Assembly: GCF_013002715.1 (NCBI RefSeq)
Contig: NZ_JABENB010000001.1
Coordinates: 1,612,001 to 1,676,000, forward strand
Length of the DNA stretch: 64,000 bases
Direction of reading: 5' to 3'
From: Flexivirga aerilata
GTDB taxonomy: Bacteria; Actinomycetota; Actinomycetes; Actinomycetales; Dermatophilaceae
Shown here: positions 25,713 through 34,672 of the stretch, piece after piece
Position numbering within the stretch: position 1 is the first letter of the stretch
Layout: each line of letters begins with the position of its first letter
Translations under genes and position numbers: made by a program
The notes under the pieces: model-generated
Seen by the model: the letters and a program-made list of their open reading frames with translations, nothing else
The model's database searches: none
Told to the model about the DNA's origin: nothing

Positions 25713-28700
25713 GCACCCCGCGAGGTTCGGTTCCCCCGCTGAACGAGGCGGCCCACCAAAAGCGTTACAGCGCAGTAGAAATCGCGCAGGCGCTCGGGCA
25801 GCCGCGACCGACCGACGAGCAGATCGAGGTCACGCAGGCGCCGGCCGACAAGCCACTGCTCGTGGTCGCCGGTGCGGGGTCCGGCAAGACCGAGACGATG
25901 GCCGCGCGCGTGGTCTGGCTGGTCGCCAACGGACACGTCCAGCCCGACGAGGTGCTCGGCCTCACCTTCACCCGCAAGGCCGCGAGCCAGCTCGCCGAGC
26001 GCATCGGGCAGCGACTGCGCCGGCTGCGTCGCGAGGGGCTGTGGACCCCGGTCACCGATGTCGACGGCACTCCGGCGCTGGACGACCTGCCCACTGTGCA
26101 GACCTACCACGCCTACGCCGGACGGCTCGTCGGCGAGCACGGGCTGCGGCTGGGCGTCGAGCCCGAGTCCCGGCTGCTGTCGGAGGCGGCCGCCTGGCAG
26201 CTCGCCTCCGAGGCCGTGCTCGGCTATGACGGGCCGATGGACCTGGTGGACAACGTCGACGCCAACGTCACCAGCGCCGTCGTCAGCCTGGCCGGTGAGA
26301 TGGCCGAACACCTGGTCACCACCGATCAGCTCGCCGAATACCTCGACCAATTCCTCACCGACACACAGCAATTGCCGCCGTCCGGCCGGCTCACCGTCAC
26401 CAGCGAACCGCACGGCAAGGTCATCTCCGCGCTCGCCAAACGTCGGCAGATCGTGCCGATCGTGCAGCGCTACCAGGAGCTGAAGCGACGACGCACCGCA
26501 CTCGACTTCGCCGACCAGATGGCCCTGGCCGCGCAACTCGCGAGGACCTACCCGCAGCTCGGCGGCCTGGAGCGTCGGCGGTTCCGGGCAGTGCTGCTCG
26601 ACGAGTTCCAGGACACCAGCGAGGCGCAACTGGTGCTGCTGCGCTCGCTGTTCGCGGGGGGCACGGACGGGCCGACCGATCCGGCCCACCCTGGCGACCC
26701 GGCCCACCTGGACAACCCGGCCGACGCCGTCCGCGTCACCGCGGTGGGCGACCCGCACCAGTCCATCTACGGCTGGCGGGGTGCCAGCGCGACGACGCTC
26801 GGCAGCTTCCCGGAGCTCTTCGCCGACTCGGACGGGCCGGCGAAAGTGCTTCCGCTGTCGACAAGTTGGCGCAACGACGAGTCGATCCTCGCCGCTGCCA
26901 ACCGGGTCGCGGCGCCGCTTCGGGAGGAGAGCCGGGTGCCGGTCGAGACGCTCCGTCCGCGGCCCGGCGCGGGGGAGGGCGTGGTCAGCGCGGCGCGACT
27001 GGTCGACCAGGAGGCGGAGGCGGCATACGTCGCCGACTGGATCGCGGAGCGGCACACCGACACCGACGGCGAGTGGACCGGCCGCACCGCCGCGGTGCTG
27101 TGCCGCAAGCGCAGCGGCTTCGTGCCGGTGGTGGAAGCGCTGCGCGCCCGCAGCATCCCGGTCGAGGTGATCGGTGTGGGCGGTCTGCTCACCACGCCTG
27201 AGGTCGCCGACATCGTGAGTTTGCTGTGGGCAGTGCAGGATCCGACGCGCGGCGACCAGCTGATGCGGCTGCTCACCGGCCCGGCGGTGCGCCTCGGAGC
27301 GGCTGATCTCGACGGGCTCGGGGAGTGGGCCCGGACCATCGAGCAGCGCGACCGACCGCCCGTGCAGCGAGAGCAGGCGGACATCGAGAGTGAGACCCGT
27401 GACCGCGCGTCGATCATCGAGGCGCTCGAAGAACTGCCCGACGAGGACTGGCGCGGGCCGGCCGGGCAACGCATCGGCGCGGCCGCGCTGGGCCGACTGC
27501 ACGGGCTTGGCAGGACGATCAAGCGGCTGCGCTCGCTGACGGGTCTGCCCCTCAGCGAGCTGGTCGTCGAGGCCGAGCGCGCGCTCGGCCTCGACATCGA
27601 GGTCCTCGCCATACCTGGTCAGACGCCGGAGACCGCCCGCGTGCACCTCGACGGATTTGCAGAGGTGGCAGCGAGTTTCGCGGCAGCGGCCGATCGGCCG
27701 ACACTCGGTGGTTTCCTCGACTGGCTGGCCGCGGCCGAGCGTGAGGAGCGCGGTCTGGACCGGCCCAGCCTGGAGGCCGAGGCCCGAGCGGTGCAGGTGC
27801 TGACCGTGCACGCCGCCAAGGGGCTGGAGTGGGACCTGGTGGCGGCGCCCGGCATGGTCGAAGGCACCTTCCCGAGCCATTCGGGTGCGGTGACCTGGCA
27901 CGAGGAGCTGCACGGCTGGAAGATCAGCGCCGACGGGCTGCCCGGCGATCCGAGCAGCTGGCAGGTCAATTCGGCCGAGTGGACCGGCGGACTCGACGGC
28001 GTGCCGTTCGACCTGCGCGGCGACGCGGAGGGTCTGCCGCAGCTGCGGTGGGCGGAGGCGAGCGACGCCCGCGAGCTGAAGGAGGCGGTGCTGGAGTTCC
28101 GGGCCGCGGCGGGCGCGCACGATCTCGACGAGGAGCGTCGTCTGGCGTATGTCGCCTTCACTCGCGCGCGGTCGGAGCTGTTGCTCACCGCCTCGGTCTG
28201 GTCGACCGCGGCCACACCGCGGATCACCTCGCGCTATCTCACCGAACTCGTGGACGCCGGTCTGCTGCAACTGGATCCGGCCGAGCCGATGCCCGAGCCG
28301 CCGCCAGGGGAGAAGAAGGTCGCCGACCCCAGGGGTGACGAGGACGCGACCGCGAGCTGGCCGGCTGATCCGCTGGCCCACCGGCGCGGGCAACTTGCCG
28401 ACGGCGCGCTCCGGGTGCGCGAGGCGATCTCCGCGGGCACCGGACCGGATCTGCTGCCCCTCGACGAACGTGACCAGGAGATCGACCTGCTGCTCATCGA
28501 GCGAGACCGAGCGCGACGGCGCGAGCAGCGCCCGGTGCAGTTGCCGCGGCACCTCTCGGCATCGCAGGTCGTCGCGCTTGCCGACGACCCGGTGGAGTTT
28601 GCACGGCAGATCCGCCGGCCGCTGCCGTCGCCGCCCGCGCTCGCCGCCCGGCGGGGCACGGCCTTCCACGCCTGGATCGAGCAGCACTACGCGCGGGCGG

Positions 28701-29131
28701 CGCTCGTCGACGTGCTCGAGCTGCCCGGTGCCGCCGACGAGGACGCCGACGACGGTGCCGACCTGGAGACGCTCAAGGAGCACTTCCTCGCCTCGGAATG
28801 GGCCGCGCGCACCCCTGAGGAGATCGAGGTCGCGGTCGAGACCTGGATCGACGGCATCTCGGTGCGCGGCCGCATCGACGCGGTGTTCCGCCGGCCCGAC
28901 GGAGGCTACGTCATCGTCGACTGGAAGACGGGGCAGCGGCCGCACGGCGCGCGAGCGGCGTCACGGGTGCTGCAGCTCGCGGCATACCGCCTCGCCTTCG
29001 CGCGCCTCCGCGGGGTGCCGACCGATCAGGTCGACGCCGCGTTCTACTACGCCGCGAGCGGGGAGACCGTCTGGCCCGACCTGCCGCCCGACGACGCGAT
29101 CGCCCAGTTGCTGGAGGAGATTCCCGGCTGA
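25709..29131 (+). CDS. adnB: AdnB subunit of the AdnAB helicase-nuclease
   Basis: 1140 residues. The complete UvrD/Rep-type motor shows Walker A GAGSGKTET (about 55), LTFTRKAASQ, the DEXX box LLDEFQDTSEAQ (about 297), GDPHQSIYGWRGAS, and VLTVHAAKGLEWD. The C-terminal RecB-type nuclease has GRIDAVFR and VIVDWKTG (about 1070) and a QxxxY helix (QLAAYRLA). No Fe-S cysteines are seen in this subunit. A short insert rich in DPAH/NPAD repeats lies near 330-345. It is the main translocase partner of AdnA in mycobacteria. Confidence 0.93.
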   Translation: MSTPRGSVPPLNEAAHQKRYSAVEIAQALGQPRPTDEQIEVTQAPADKPLLVVAGAGSGKTETMAARVVWLVANGHVQPDEVLGLTFTRKAASQLAERIGQRLRRLRREGLWTPVTDVDGTPALDDLPTVQTYHAYAGRLVGEHGLRLGVEPESRLLSEAAAWQLASEAVLGYDGPMDLVDNVDANVTSAVVSLAGEMAEHLVTTDQLAEYLDQFLTDTQQLPPSGRLTVTSEPHGKVISALAKRRQIVPIVQRYQELKRRRTALDFADQMALAAQLARTYPQLGGLERRRFRAVLLDEFQDTSEAQLVLLRSLFAGGTDGPTDPAHPGDPAHLDNPADAVRVTAVGDPHQSIYGWRGASATTLGSFPELFADSDGPAKVLPLSTSWRNDESILAAANRVAAPLREESRVPVETLRPRPGAGEGVVSAARLVDQEAEAAYVADWIAERHTDTDGEWTGRTAAVLCRKRSGFVPVVEALRARSIPVEVIGVGGLLTTPEVADIVSLLWAVQDPTRGDQLMRLLTGPAVRLGAADLDGLGEWARTIEQRDRPPVQREQADIESETRDRASIIEALEELPDEDWRGPAGQRIGAAALGRLHGLGRTIKRLRSLTGLPLSELVVEAERALGLDIEVLAIPGQTPETARVHLDGFAEVAASFAAAADRPTLGGFLDWLAAAEREERGLDRPSLEAEARAVQVLTVHAAKGLEWDLVAAPGMVEGTFPSHSGAVTWHEELHGWKISADGLPGDPSSWQVNSAEWTGGLDGVPFDLRGDAEGLPQLRWAEASDARELKEAVLEFRAAAGAHDLDEERRLAYVAFTRARSELLLTASVWSTAATPRITSRYLTELVDAGLLQLDPAEPMPEPPPGEKKVADPRGDEDATASWPADPLAHRRGQLADGALRVREAISAGTGPDLLPLDERDQEIDLLLIERDRARRREQRPVQLPRHLSASQVVALADDPVEFARQIRRPLPSPPALAARRGTAFHAWIEQHYARAALVDVLELPGAADEDADDGADLETLKEHFLASEWAARTPEEIEVAVETWIDGISVRGRIDAVFRRPDGGYVIVDWKTGQRPHGARAASRVLQLAAYRLAFARLRGVPTDQVDAAFYYAASGETVWPDLPPDDAIAQLLEEIPG

Positions 29132-29132
29132 C

Positions 29133-29450
29133 GGGCGTGCGTAGGTCGCGATCGTCGCGACTTGTGCACGGTGCGGGCGGGTTCGGCGTGCGTAGCCCGC
29201 GATCGTCGCGACTTGTGCACGCTGCGGGCGGGTTGGGCGTGCACAGCCCGCAACCGTCGCGACTTGTGCACGCCGTGGGCGGGGTCGGCGTGCACAGCCC
29301 GCAACTGTCGCGACTTCTGCACGCGCTGGGCGAGTGCGGCGGGGGAGGCGTGCGCAGGCCGCAACCGTCGCGACTTCTGCACGCTGCGGGCGGGCTCGGC
29401 GTGCATAGCCCGCGAGCGTTGCGACTTCTGCACGCCGCGGGCGCCCGGGA
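29133..29450. repeat. Six-unit tandem repeat (51-bp period)
   Basis: Core TCGCGACTT-containing units recur with cores starting near 29152, 29203, 29254, 29305, 29365 and 29416. The period is 51, with one 60-base unit. Units vary by a few bases. Each core is bounded by GTGCAC-like ends. Because the period is a multiple of three, several frames stay open on both strands, but none has a translation signal. It lies between the convergent adnB and phosphotransferase-like genes. A near-identical 33-base copy is at 45980-46012. Confidence 0.85.
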
Positions 29451-29452
29451 CG

Positions 29453-30814
29453 TCAGCGGCGTTCGGCGTCCTCGGCGTTCTCGGCGTCCTCGCCGTCCTC
29501 CAGCGGGTATGACGAGGGCTCCGGGCCCTCCTCGGCGTCGTCGTCCGGTCCGGTCTGCGCAGCTCCCGCAGTTCCCGTAGCCCCCGCGGCCGACGCCTCG
29601 CCCACCGACCGGGCAGACGTCTGATCCGCCGACCGAGCAGACGTCTGATCCGCCGAACGACCAGACGTCTCGGCCGACTCCTGAGCCGACTTCTGAGCCG
29701 AACCGGCCGCCGAATCACCTTGCGCACCAGCGATTTCCGGCTTCGTGTCCGCCTCGTCCGACACCTTGGCGATCGGGATCTCCACGGTCTCGTCGTCGGA
29801 CTCGGCGTCGGTGAGTTCGACGACCTCGATGTCCTTCGGGTCGACCGCGGGGGCCGGCTCTTCCTCGACCGGGGCCGGACGACGCCGGCCCGGGGTCGGC
29901 GGCATCAGCGAGTCGTCGTCCTGCGTGGCCTCGTCGAGCCGGCGCAGCGCGGAGGCGCGCCGCCGGACGAGGTCGTCGTCGTCGGTGGAGACGGCGTCGA
30001 GCAGCGCGTTGACCCGCTGCAACTCGGCCGCCAGCCGCACCCGGCGCTCCAGGTGGGGGTCGGGTGCGTCGCGACGCGCCGCGGCATACGCCTCGAGCAC
30101 GGTGTCGAACGACTCCGGCGGCGCCAGCACCGACAGCACCGCGAAGTCCTCCGCCGGGTCGGAGACGCCGGCGCGTTCCCACCCGGTGATCGCCGAGATG
30201 TCGCCGTCGACCAGCACGTGCGCCCCCTCCAGCGGGCCGTGCACCGTGCAGGTCGCGAACTTCCAGAGGGTGACCTCCTCCAGCGCCCGCTCCCAGCGGG
30301 CGAGCAGACCGGTCGGCACCTGACCGGTCGCCGCGGCCCGGTCGAGGGTCGCAAGGCGCCGCGCGCGGTAGGCGTCGGCGTCGTAGGTCGGCAGGCCGGC
30401 CTCCTCGACCACGCGCGGGTCGACGTCGTGCAGCACCGCGAGCGCGCTGCCGACCGCCCGGGCGAGGTCGCCACCGGCGGGCAACTCCCGCCATACCGAC
30501 GGGGTGCCGCGCAGCCGCGGCTGCACCGCGATCGTCGACCCGTCGTCGGCGGTGATGCTGCCCTCGATGCGCGGCAGCGCATAGGGCAGCCGCTTGGCGA
30601 GCAGCTTCAGCAGGGCGTCCGACTGCTCCATCTGCGCGCCGGCCGCGGTGCTGAGACTGGCCCGGACCACCCATTCCTTGTCGTCGTCGGTCGTCAGGTA
30701 GGCCACCTGGAAGCGATCGTCGCGATGGGTTTCGGTGCCCTGCACCATCGTCGGGCGCATGCGGGGCACCGCAGCGCTGGCGAGCGCGGCAAGGGCGAGC
30801 GGACTGCGAAGCAC
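29453..30814 (-). CDS. Aminoglycoside phosphotransferase-fold protein, probably catalytically dead
   Basis: About 453 residues. The first 290 resemble the APH/choline-kinase fold (VAYLTTDDDKEWVVRASL N-lobe, then WKFATCTVHGPLEGAHVLVDG near 185-205). The catalytic HGDxxxxN reads HGPLEGAH and the metal-binding IDWE reads TGWE, so three key residues are changed. The C-terminal tail (about 300-453) is acidic, low-complexity and partly repetitive (SADQTSAR copies). The GTG at 30814 is preferred because TACCGT (30822-30827) is 7 nt upstream; 30823 (GTG) and 30844 (ATG) are alternatives. It is divergent from nudC. Confidence 0.7.
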   Translation of the reverse strand: MLRSPLALAALASAAVPRMRPTMVQGTETHRDDRFQVAYLTTDDDKEWVVRASLSTAAGAQMEQSDALLKLLAKRLPYALPRIEGSITADDGSTIAVQPRLRGTPSVWRELPAGGDLARAVGSALAVLHDVDPRVVEEAGLPTYDADAYRARRLATLDRAAATGQVPTGLLARWERALEEVTLWKFATCTVHGPLEGAHVLVDGDISAITGWERAGVSDPAEDFAVLSVLAPPESFDTVLEAYAAARRDAPDPHLERRVRLAAELQRVNALLDAVSTDDDDLVRRRASALRRLDEATQDDDSLMPPTPGRRRPAPVEEEPAPAVDPKDIEVVELTDAESDDETVEIPIAKVSDEADTKPEIAGAQGDSAAGSAQKSAQESAETSGRSADQTSARSADQTSARSVGEASAAGATGTAGAAQTGPDDDAEEGPEPSSYPLEDGEDAENAEDAERR

Positions 30815-30856
30815 GGGCCCCACGGTATGCCGAACCGGCGGCATAACCTGGATGGC

Positions 30857-31783
30857 GTGCCCATGGCTTTCGATCTTTCCCTTTCTCACACCACCCTCGA
30901 CCGCGGTTCGGAGCTGCGCCGCGACCCGGGCCTGCTGCCGCGGCTGCTCGCCGACCCCGCGACGGGTGTGCTCGAGCTGCACGGTGACCGCTTCCCGGTC
31001 AGCGACGACGGGAAGTCGCTCCGCCTGCGACCGCCCGCGCCCGGTGACGCCGACGAGCTCGTGGTCTACCTCGGCGAGGTGTCCGGGCGCTCGGTGATCT
31101 GTGTCGTGCTGCCGCGCGACGACGACAGCAACGACCTCGCTGATCTCGCCACGCTCCGCCAGGTCGGTGCCTCACTCGGGCCGAACCACATCGGCATCGC
31201 GGTGACCGCGATCGGGATCGCCAATTGGCATGCGGCCCAGGGGTTTTGCTCGTTCAGCGGGCACGCGACCGAGGTTGGCGAGGCGGGCTGGCTGCGGCAC
31301 TGCCCGGGATGCGGCCGCAACCACTACCCGCGCACCGATCCGGCCGTGATCATGTCGGTCGTCGACGCCGACGACCGCATCCTGCTCGGGCGCGGTCACA
31401 ACTTCGCCGGCAAGGGTATGTCGGTGCTCGCTGGTTTCGTGGAGCCCGGCGAGTCACTGGAGGCCGCCGTCGCCCGCGAGGTCATGGAGGAGGTCGGAGT
31501 GCCAGTCACGGACGTGCAGTTCCTCGGCGACCAGCCGTGGCCCTTCCCGGCGTCGCTGATGATCGGGTTCACCTGCCGCGCCACCGCGACGAAGCTCACC
31601 CTCGACCCGGTCGAGATCGCCGACGCCCGCTGGTTCACCCGCACGGAGCTGGCCGACGCGGTCGCCGACGGCGAACTGCGCCTGTCGCCGCGCCTGTCGA
31701 TCGCCCGGCACCTCATCGAGCACTGGTATGGCGGGGCGATCGACCAGCCCGCCGGCGACCCGTTCCTGCGATCCGCCCGATGA
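30857..31783 (+). CDS. nudC: NAD(+) diphosphatase NudC (Nudix)
   Basis: 308 residues. The Nudix box GFVEPGESLEAAVAREVMEE is intact and followed by the NudC-type QPWPFPASLM segment. The zinc ribbon shows HCPGCGRNHYPRTDP, but the first pair reads FCSFSGH, so one of the usual four cysteines appears replaced by Ser. It hydrolyses NAD(H) and removes NAD caps from RNA. The GTG at 30857 is 7 nt after TAACCT (30844-30849); ATG at 30863 is an alternative. The stop overlaps uvrD2 (ATGA). Confidence 0.87.
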   Translation: MPMAFDLSLSHTTLDRGSELRRDPGLLPRLLADPATGVLELHGDRFPVSDDGKSLRLRPPAPGDADELVVYLGEVSGRSVICVVLPRDDDSNDLADLATLRQVGASLGPNHIGIAVTAIGIANWHAAQGFCSFSGHATEVGEAGWLRHCPGCGRNHYPRTDPAVIMSVVDADDRILLGRGHNFAGKGMSVLAGFVEPGESLEAAVAREVMEEVGVPVTDVQFLGDQPWPFPASLMIGFTCRATATKLTLDPVEIADARWFTRTELADAVADGELRLSPRLSIARHLIEHWYGGAIDQPAGDPFLRSAR

Positions 31784-33951
31784 GCATTCCGATGCCCAGC
31801 CCCATGCCGCCGGCCGGCGCAACCACCGCCGACGACGTCCTCGCCGGCCTCGACCCCGAGCAGCGCGAGGTCGCGAGCAATCCGCTCGGGCCGATGTGCG
31901 TGCTGGCCGGCGCCGGCACCGGCAAGACCCGGGCCATCACCCACCGCATCGCCTACGGCGTGCACTCGGGCGCCTACCGCGCCGATCGCGTGCTCGCGGT
32001 GACCTTCACCGCCCGCGCCGCGGGCGAGATGCGCACCCGGCTGCGCGGCCTCGGGCTGCCCACCGTGCAGGCCCGCACCTTCCACTCCGCCGCGCTCCGC
32101 CAACTGCAGTATTTCTGGCCCCAGGCGATCGGCGGCCCGACGCCGACCGTGCTGAAGCAGAAGGCACCGGCCGTCGGTGAGGCCGGCGCGCGGCTGCGCC
32201 TGGAGCTGGACCGGGTGGTGATCCGCGACCTGGCCGCCGAGATCGAGTGGGCCAAGGTGTCGATGCTGACCCCGGAGACCTACCGCGACGCCGCCGCCCG
32301 CGCCGGCCGGTCACCCGCCGACCTCGACCTGACCGCGATGGCGCGGCTCTGGGAGACCTACGAGGAGGTGAAGTCGGCGCGGGGCGTCATCGACTTCGAG
32401 GACGTGTTGCTGCTGATGGCCGGGGTGCTGGCCGACCGGGAGGATATCGCGGCGACGGTGCGCGGCCAATACCGCCACTTCGTGGTCGACGAATACCAGG
32501 ACGTCAACGCCGTGCAGCAGGCACTGCTCGACCAGTGGGTCGGGCAGCGGCCCGACCTCTGCGTGGTCGGTGACCCGGCGCAGACCATCTACTCGTTCAC
32601 TGGCGCGACGCCGCGCCACCTGCTCGACTTCGCCCGGCGCCGCCCGGACACCCGCACCGTGCGGCTCGTGCGCAACTACCGCTCGACCCCGCAGGTGGTG
32701 GGCCTGGCCAACCTCGTCCTCGACGCCGGTCCGCGGCGCGCGGACTCGGTGCAGCTGCAGGCCCAGCGCGATGGCGGCCCGGTGCCGACCCTGAGTGCGC
32801 AGCCCGACGACGACGCCGAGGCGTCATACGTCGCTGCGGAGGTGAAAAAGCTTCTCGCGCAAGGGGTTCCGGCCAGTGAAATCGCCGTCCTCTATCGGGT
32901 CAACGCGCAGAGTGAGGCGATCGAGCAGGCGCTGTCGGCGGCCGACGTGCCCTATCTGGTGCGCGGCGGCGAGCGCTTCTTCCAGCGCAAGGAGGTGCAG
33001 CAGGCGATCGTGTTGCTGCGCGGCGCGGTCCGCGGTGACGACGGCAGTGAGCCGCTCGGCCGGCTGGTCCGCGACATCCTGACCGGGGCCGGCTGGTCCC
33101 CGCAGCGCCCGGCGGGCGGCGCGGTGCTGGAGCGCTGGCAGTCGCTCAACGCCCTTGCCGAGCTCGCGGACGATCTGGCCGCCGCCGGCGAAGGTGTGCG
33201 CATCCGCGAGCTCGTCGCCGAGCTCGACCGCCGTGCCGGCGAGCAGCACGCCCCGACGGTCGAGGGAGTCACGCTCGCGTCGCTGCACGCGGCCAAGGGC
33301 CTGGAGTGGGACGCGGTCTTCCTGATCGGCTGCTCCGACGGGCTCATCCCGATCTCACTCGCCGAGGGGCAGCAGGCGATCGAGGAGGAGCGCCGGCTGC
33401 TGTATGTCGGGCTCACCCGCGCCCGCACCCACCTCGCGCTGAGCTGGGCCGCCCGCAACCCCGGCGGCCGGGCGACCCGGCGACCGTCCCGATTCCTCGA
33501 CGCGGCCGCGCCGGTGCTCGGGGAGGGTGCGCGCAGCACCCCCAAGTCGGCGAAGTCGGCTGCTCGTGCGGGCGGCCGGGGCACCAAATCGGTCAAGCCG
33601 CGCACCTGCCGCACGTGCGGCGCGACGCTCGAGTCGGCCGCCGAGCGCAAGATCGGCCGCTGCAACGACTGCCCGGCGACCTATGACGAGGCGCAGTTCG
33701 AGGCGCTGCGCACCTGGCGGCTTGAGGTCGCCACGCAGAGCAAGGTGCCGGCGTTCGTCGTCTTCACCGACGCGACGCTGGTGGCCATTGCCGAGCGGCA
33801 GCCCGCCGGCGCCGCGGATCTGGCCCGCATCTCCGGCGTCGGCAAGCACAAGCTCGACACGTACGGCGACTACGTCCTCGCGGTGCTGGCCGGCGACGAC
33901 CCGACCGAGGTCGCCACCCGATGCGTGACCGATCGCGCCGCATCGGCCTGA
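31780..33951 (+). CDS. uvrD2: UvrD2-type DNA helicase with Cys4 and HRDC-like domains
   Basis: 723 residues. Superfamily 1A motifs: GAGTGKTRA (about 45), AVTFTARAAGEM, VVDEYQDVN (about 233), GDPAQTIYSFTGA, VRNYRST, ASLHAAKGLEWD and VGLTRARTHL. A C-terminal four-cysteine zinc module (CRTCGATL and CNDC, near 608-630) joins to a HRDC-like domain (about 640-715). That is the architecture of mycobacterial UvrD2, where the zinc module stimulates unwinding. It is coupled to nudC. Residue 349 is a rare TCA codon inside GTCATACG. Confidence 0.92.
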   Translation: MSIPMPSPMPPAGATTADDVLAGLDPEQREVASNPLGPMCVLAGAGTGKTRAITHRIAYGVHSGAYRADRVLAVTFTARAAGEMRTRLRGLGLPTVQARTFHSAALRQLQYFWPQAIGGPTPTVLKQKAPAVGEAGARLRLELDRVVIRDLAAEIEWAKVSMLTPETYRDAAARAGRSPADLDLTAMARLWETYEEVKSARGVIDFEDVLLLMAGVLADREDIAATVRGQYRHFVVDEYQDVNAVQQALLDQWVGQRPDLCVVGDPAQTIYSFTGATPRHLLDFARRRPDTRTVRLVRNYRSTPQVVGLANLVLDAGPRRADSVQLQAQRDGGPVPTLSAQPDDDAEASYVAAEVKKLLAQGVPASEIAVLYRVNAQSEAIEQALSAADVPYLVRGGERFFQRKEVQQAIVLLRGAVRGDDGSEPLGRLVRDILTGAGWSPQRPAGGAVLERWQSLNALAELADDLAAAGEGVRIRELVAELDRRAGEQHAPTVEGVTLASLHAAKGLEWDAVFLIGCSDGLIPISLAEGQQAIEEERRLLYVGLTRARTHLALSWAARNPGGRATRRPSRFLDAAAPVLGEGARSTPKSAKSAARAGGRGTKSVKPRTCRTCGATLESAAERKIGRCNDCPATYDEAQFEALRTWRLEVATQSKVPAFVVFTDATLVAIAERQPAGAADLARISGVGKHKLDTYGDYVLAVLAGDDPTEVATRCVTDRAASA

Positions 33952-34052
33952 CCGCATGCGCACACCGGGAGACGTTTGCGGCATACAGGCGCGTGAAAAG
34001 CACTGTCACGCAAGGGTTTTCAACAAACTTCGCATCCCGGGGAAACTTTTTC

Positions 34053-34092
34053 GTTAATTAAGTTGCTCGTGACAATGAGCACGCCGTAGCCT
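34053..34092 (+). promoter_or_regulatory. Likely whiB7 promoter with AT-rich WhiB7 element
   Basis: An AT-rich stretch (34053-34062, TTAATTAA inside) sits directly before a -35-like TTGCTC (34063-34068), and TAGCCT (34087-34092) is a -10 box 18 bases on. An AT-rich block abutting the -35 element is the known hallmark of WhiB7-autoregulated promoters, bound by the AT-hook. The transcript would begin near 34099 and carry a leader of about 570 bases. Confidence 0.65.
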
Positions 34093-34163
34093 GAAGCACG
34101 TCCAGCCCAGACGTCTCGGTGGCGCGCTGGGGACCGCGAGAAGCGAAAGGAGGGTCGGCAACG

Positions 34164-34463
34164 ATGGGAAACATCATGATGCCGCTGCTGTGTGAAACAC
34201 GCGCCGCGATGACCCCTGCCCTCCTCGCCACGCCGGCCCTCAAGCCCGCGCGTGCTGGATTCGAGGGCACCGCTCTCTTCGCGACCAACGCCAGCAACGG
34301 CATCGGCGGTCAGTTCATCGTGCGTGACCGCGCCCTCGCCTTCGGTGCCCGCATCACGGGCGAGGTCTCGGTGCAGGTCATCGATGGCGATGTGCCGACC
34401 TACCACAACTCCAAGTTTGCCGGCGGTGTCAGCCGTTCCGCAGTGGGGAGACCCCCCGTCTGA
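34164..34463 (+). CDS. Upstream ORF in the whiB7 leader (99 codons)
   Basis: It starts at ATG 34164 with a strong GAAAGGAGGG site nine bases upstream and reads MGNIMMPLLCETRAAM... for 99 codons. Third positions are mostly G or C, as in real genes here. The stop (34461-34463) falls in the left arm of the hairpin 34458-34478, just before the attenuator. In actinobacterial whiB7/wblC leaders, translation of an upstream ORF controls termination; this one is long and may also yield a protein. It resembles no family I recognise. Confidence 0.55.
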   Translation: MGNIMMPLLCETRAAMTPALLATPALKPARAGFEGTALFATNASNGIGGQFIVRDRALAFGARITGEVSVQVIDGDVPTYHNSKFAGGVSRSAVGRPPV

Positions 34464-34478
34464 GGCGACAACTCAGAC
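34458..34478 (+). promoter_or_regulatory. Upstream hairpin of the whiB7 attenuator
   Basis: GTCTGAG (34458-34464) pairs with CTCAGAC (34472-34478). The left arm contains the stop codon of the upstream ORF, so a terminating or stalled ribosome would control whether it folds. It probably takes part in the terminator/antiterminator choice, though no competing pairing with the terminator arms was proven. Confidence 0.5.
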
Positions 34479-34488
34479 AGGTCCTTCC

Positions 34489-34527
34489 AGGCCGCGGAAC
34501 CCGACACCAGGGTCCGCGGCCTTTTTC
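34489..34527 (+). terminator. Rho-independent attenuator in the whiB7 leader
   Basis: Ten-base arms (34489-34498 and 34513-34522) pair perfectly, and the hairpin is followed by a T-run (34522-34526). It is one of very few U-tract terminators in the window. It lies 146 bases before the whiB7 start, where attenuators of whiB7/wblC are known. Confidence 0.85.
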
Positions 34528-34672
34528 GTGTCGCAGGCCGTCCATCCACCACAAGGAAGCCCAGCTCATGTTGCCGAGCACGACCACGAAGAACGCAGCA
34601 CCCGCCCACCAGGCAGGTGCCGAGCAGGAAGGACCCCGCACCCGGGGTCGTCACGACAAGGAGGTGCCACCG

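Noticed and set aside
25583..28945. Very long minus-strand open frame (1120 codons) opposite adnB
   Set aside because: It is an antisense shadow produced by high-GC codon bias. It has no domain motifs, while the plus frame shows complete helicase and nuclease motifs.
29133..29450. CRISPR array
   Set aside because: Units are contiguous, with no unique spacers and no cas genes nearby.
29047..29727. Repeat-encoded proteins with 17-residue repeats on both strands
   Set aside because: The 51-bp period keeps several frames open automatically. None has a start signal, and the repeat also exists as a single non-coding copy elsewhere.
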